Assembly: GCA_938041635.1 (NCBI GenBank)
Contig: CALIAD010000151.1
Coordinates: 1-7,267, forward strand
DNA length: 7,267 nt
Direction of reading: 5' to 3'
Origin: an uncultured Atopobium sp.
GTDB taxonomy: Bacteria; Actinomycetota; Coriobacteriia; Coriobacteriales; Atopobiaceae
The position numbers and the translations under genes are program-made. The notes beneath the pieces are model-generated. The model saw only the letters and a list, made by a program, of their open reading frames with translations. It was not told the origin of the DNA and searched no databases. This document shows, in pieces, positions 5,962 through 7,267 of the stretch; within the stretch, counting starts at the first letter, position 1, and every line of letters starts with the position of its first letter.

Positions 5962-5976
5962 GTGGCATTATGCCAC
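5962..5976 (-). promoter_or_regulatory. Extended -10 promoter inside a 7-1-7 palindrome before the oxidase gene
   Basis: GTGGCAT-T-ATGCCAC is a perfect 15-base palindrome. On the minus strand it contains CATAAT (5972-5967, 5 of 6) directly preceded by TGG, an extended -10 (TGn) element. The implied transcription start lies about 50 bases before the oxidase ATG. No good -35 is visible. A factor bound here would cover the core promoter, so the palindrome is a good candidate operator. It does not match the Rex consensus (TTGTGAA-N4-TTCACAA). Confidence 0.5.
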
Positions 5977-6057
5977 ATTCTGTTATCGAGAAGAGCGTCA
6001 TTCTTGAACGTTCTTTAATAAATCGAATATTTGGAGTTCGTGAAGCAATTTGTTTAT

Positions 6058-6090
6058 AAGAAAGGCGTCTGTCAAATTCTGATAGACGCC
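6058..6090 (-). terminator. Rho-independent terminator after the DNA methyltransferase gene
   Basis: Arms 6064-6074 (GGCGTCTGTCA) and 6080-6090 (TGATAGACGCC) pair over 11 positions with one imperfect pair around a 5-base loop. On the minus strand the stem is followed by TTTCTTAT. It begins seven bases past the stop codon and isolates the gene from the oxidase gene downstream. Confidence 0.85.
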
Positions 6091-6096
6091 TTGACC

Positions 6097-7267
6097 TTAC
6101 AATTCTTTGTAGATTTCTTTGCCGATGCGATTTACCACACCTACAACAAGAGCATTTCCCATACAGAACGCACGATTGTTGTCGCTCATTCCTGTATTAG
6201 TCCAGCCCTTAGGAAAACCCTGTAGCTGGTCAAGCTCATCTGGAACAAGTCTACGATATCTCTCGCCTACTTTAATGATGTGTTTAAAGCGAGAAGGGCT
6301 TGCTCCTCCCTCTCCTGTAAGAATTGTTCTTGATGGGTTAGTGAGAAGATCTGGAAATGCCATAGAGCCTTCAGAGTAAAAATAGGTTTGACCTGTATAC
6401 TTATTGACACGCTCTTCTCGTTTTGACCCTTTAAGGTATTCCCAGCGAGAAAGCTGTGAATTGTCAATAAAGTAGCTCTCTGGAACTTCATTCTCTGGAG
6501 AAAGAACATCTCCTAGCGTTTTAAATTCACCCTTATGAATCTCTTCAACTTTACAGGTAATAACGCGGTTATCTACCATTACCCCAGCATCTAAAAACGG
6601 AGATGTTTTAGACCTCTCAGAATTAAAGTTCTCTGTAGCAACAAACGGATCTTTTGGAATATCAACATAAGATATTTTGCCCACAGGATTAAAAGGAAAT
6701 GCTCGGGACATAATTCCTGAAGTTAAGCGTTCTGAAAGCTCCCAGTTAGCATTTCTACGTGCGAGAATATATACACGTTTTCTTCTTTGTGAAAAGCCGT
6801 ATGCCGCACTGTTTACCACACGCCATTCAACACAATATCCAAGGCTAGCAAGACAACTTAGAATAATTGCAAAATCTCTACCACGCTGAGATGCGGGACT
6901 TTTAAGAAGACGGTCAACGTTCTCTAAAAGACACCATTCCGCATTCTCAGGAGACTTATCTAATTGAATTTTTAAGAATTTGTAAATGCCCCACCACAGA
7001 ACACCCTTTTTTCCTTCAATACCTCCCGATTGGGATAAAGGTTTAGCTACGGAGTAATCCTGACATGGAAATCCACCTACGACCATATCGACTGAAGGAA
7101 TATCGCGTAGACCTTGGTCATACTCATTCAGAACTTTGTTAATGTCCTCATTTACAACTGAGTCATTACCAAAATGAGCTCTATAACAATTTGCAGCAAA
7201 CTGCCTTGTAGGAGATCCTGGTGGCTCCCACTGATTTGCCCATATAGTTTTAAACGTTCCCGCTTTT
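6097..7267 (-). CDS. DNA (cytosine-5) methyltransferase, N-terminus beyond window
   Basis: The enzyme transfers a methyl group from SAM to carbon 5 of cytosine in a specific DNA site. The frame is open from the right edge, giving 389 residues that lack only motif I and the start codon. The first residues, AGTFKTIWANQWEP, cover motif II. GGFPCQDYS (64-72) is motif IV with catalytic Cys68. ENV (115-117) is motif VI and QRRKRVYIL (160-168) motif VIII. About 170-335 is the target recognition region, including PSRTILTGEGG near its end. RRLVPDELDQLQGFP (from 338) is motif IX, and GNALVVGVV (from 370) motif X. The ATG at 7086 lies inside motif IV and is not the real start. No restriction enzyme gene follows: a terminator and the oxidase gene come next. 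A cognate nuclease, if any, must lie to the right. The target sequence cannot be read from this protein by eye. Confidence 0.95.
   Translation of the reverse strand, partial: KAGTFKTIWANQWEPPGSPTRQFAANCYRAHFGNDSVVNEDINKVLNEYDQGLRDIPSVDMVVGGFPCQDYSVAKPLSQSGGIEGKKGVLWWGIYKFLKIQLDKSPENAEWCLLENVDRLLKSPASQRGRDFAIILSCLASLGYCVEWRVVNSAAYGFSQRRKRVYILARRNANWELSERLTSGIMSRAFPFNPVGKISYVDIPKDPFVATENFNSERSKTSPFLDAGVMVDNRVITCKVEEIHKGEFKTLGDVLSPENEVPESYFIDNSQLSRWEYLKGSKREERVNKYTGQTYFYSEGSMAFPDLLTNPSRTILTGEGGASPSRFKHIIKVGERYRRLVPDELDQLQGFPKGWTNTGMSDNNRAFCMGNALVVGVVNRIGKEIYKEL

Noticed and set aside
6006..6013. GAACGTTC as a possible LexA/SOS box upstream of the oxidase gene
   Set aside because: The Gram-positive LexA site needs GAAC and GTTC separated by four bases; here they abut, so it is just an 8-base palindrome.

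Overview
The window looks like a chromosomal stretch of a low-to-moderate GC, anaerobic or microaerophilic Gram-positive bacterium. Strong AGGAGG-type ribosome binding sites, compact genes separated by intrinsic terminators, and the style of the oleate hydratase and NADH oxidase proteins suggest an Atopobium/Lancefieldella-like member of the Coriobacteriia. This placement comes from memory of protein families, not from a search, and a lactobacillus-like Firmicute cannot be excluded.

Layout from left to right. (1) The 5' part of an AT-rich, TTA-leucine-rich SAM methyltransferase gene lies on the minus strand and runs off the left edge; its composition differs from its neighbours, so it may be acquired. 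(2) A 304-base gap holds its promoter region, including a perfect 16-base palindrome, and a strong terminator. (3) A full oleate hydratase gene (minus strand, 597 aa) follows. (4) A TetR/AcrR regulator gene (minus strand, 187 aa) has its own terminator before the hydratase gene. (5) A 199-base divergent control region with several inverted repeats separates the regulator from (6) a second, unrelated SAM methyltransferase gene (plus strand, 248 aa) with an unusual motif I. (7) A bidirectional terminator separates it from (8) a convergent NADH oxidase-like flavoenzyme gene (minus strand, 447 aa), which has a palindrome over its likely promoter. (9) The last gene is a DNA cytosine-5 methyltransferase (minus strand) whose extreme N-terminus is cut by the right edge.

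How the genes may work together: oleate hydratase detoxifies unsaturated fatty acids by converting them to hydroxy fatty acids, and NADH oxidase handles oxygen and regenerates NAD+, so the middle of the window reads as a host-niche stress region. The TetR protein probably controls itself and the divergent methyltransferase; control of the hydratase is plausible but no shared operator is visible. The DNA methyltransferase suggests a restriction-modification locus continuing to the right. No CRISPR array, tRNA, rRNA, transposase or attachment site was recognised. The most open questions are the role of the divergent methyltransferase and whether it belongs to a fatty-acid or membrane-stress regulon with the TetR and hydratase genes.
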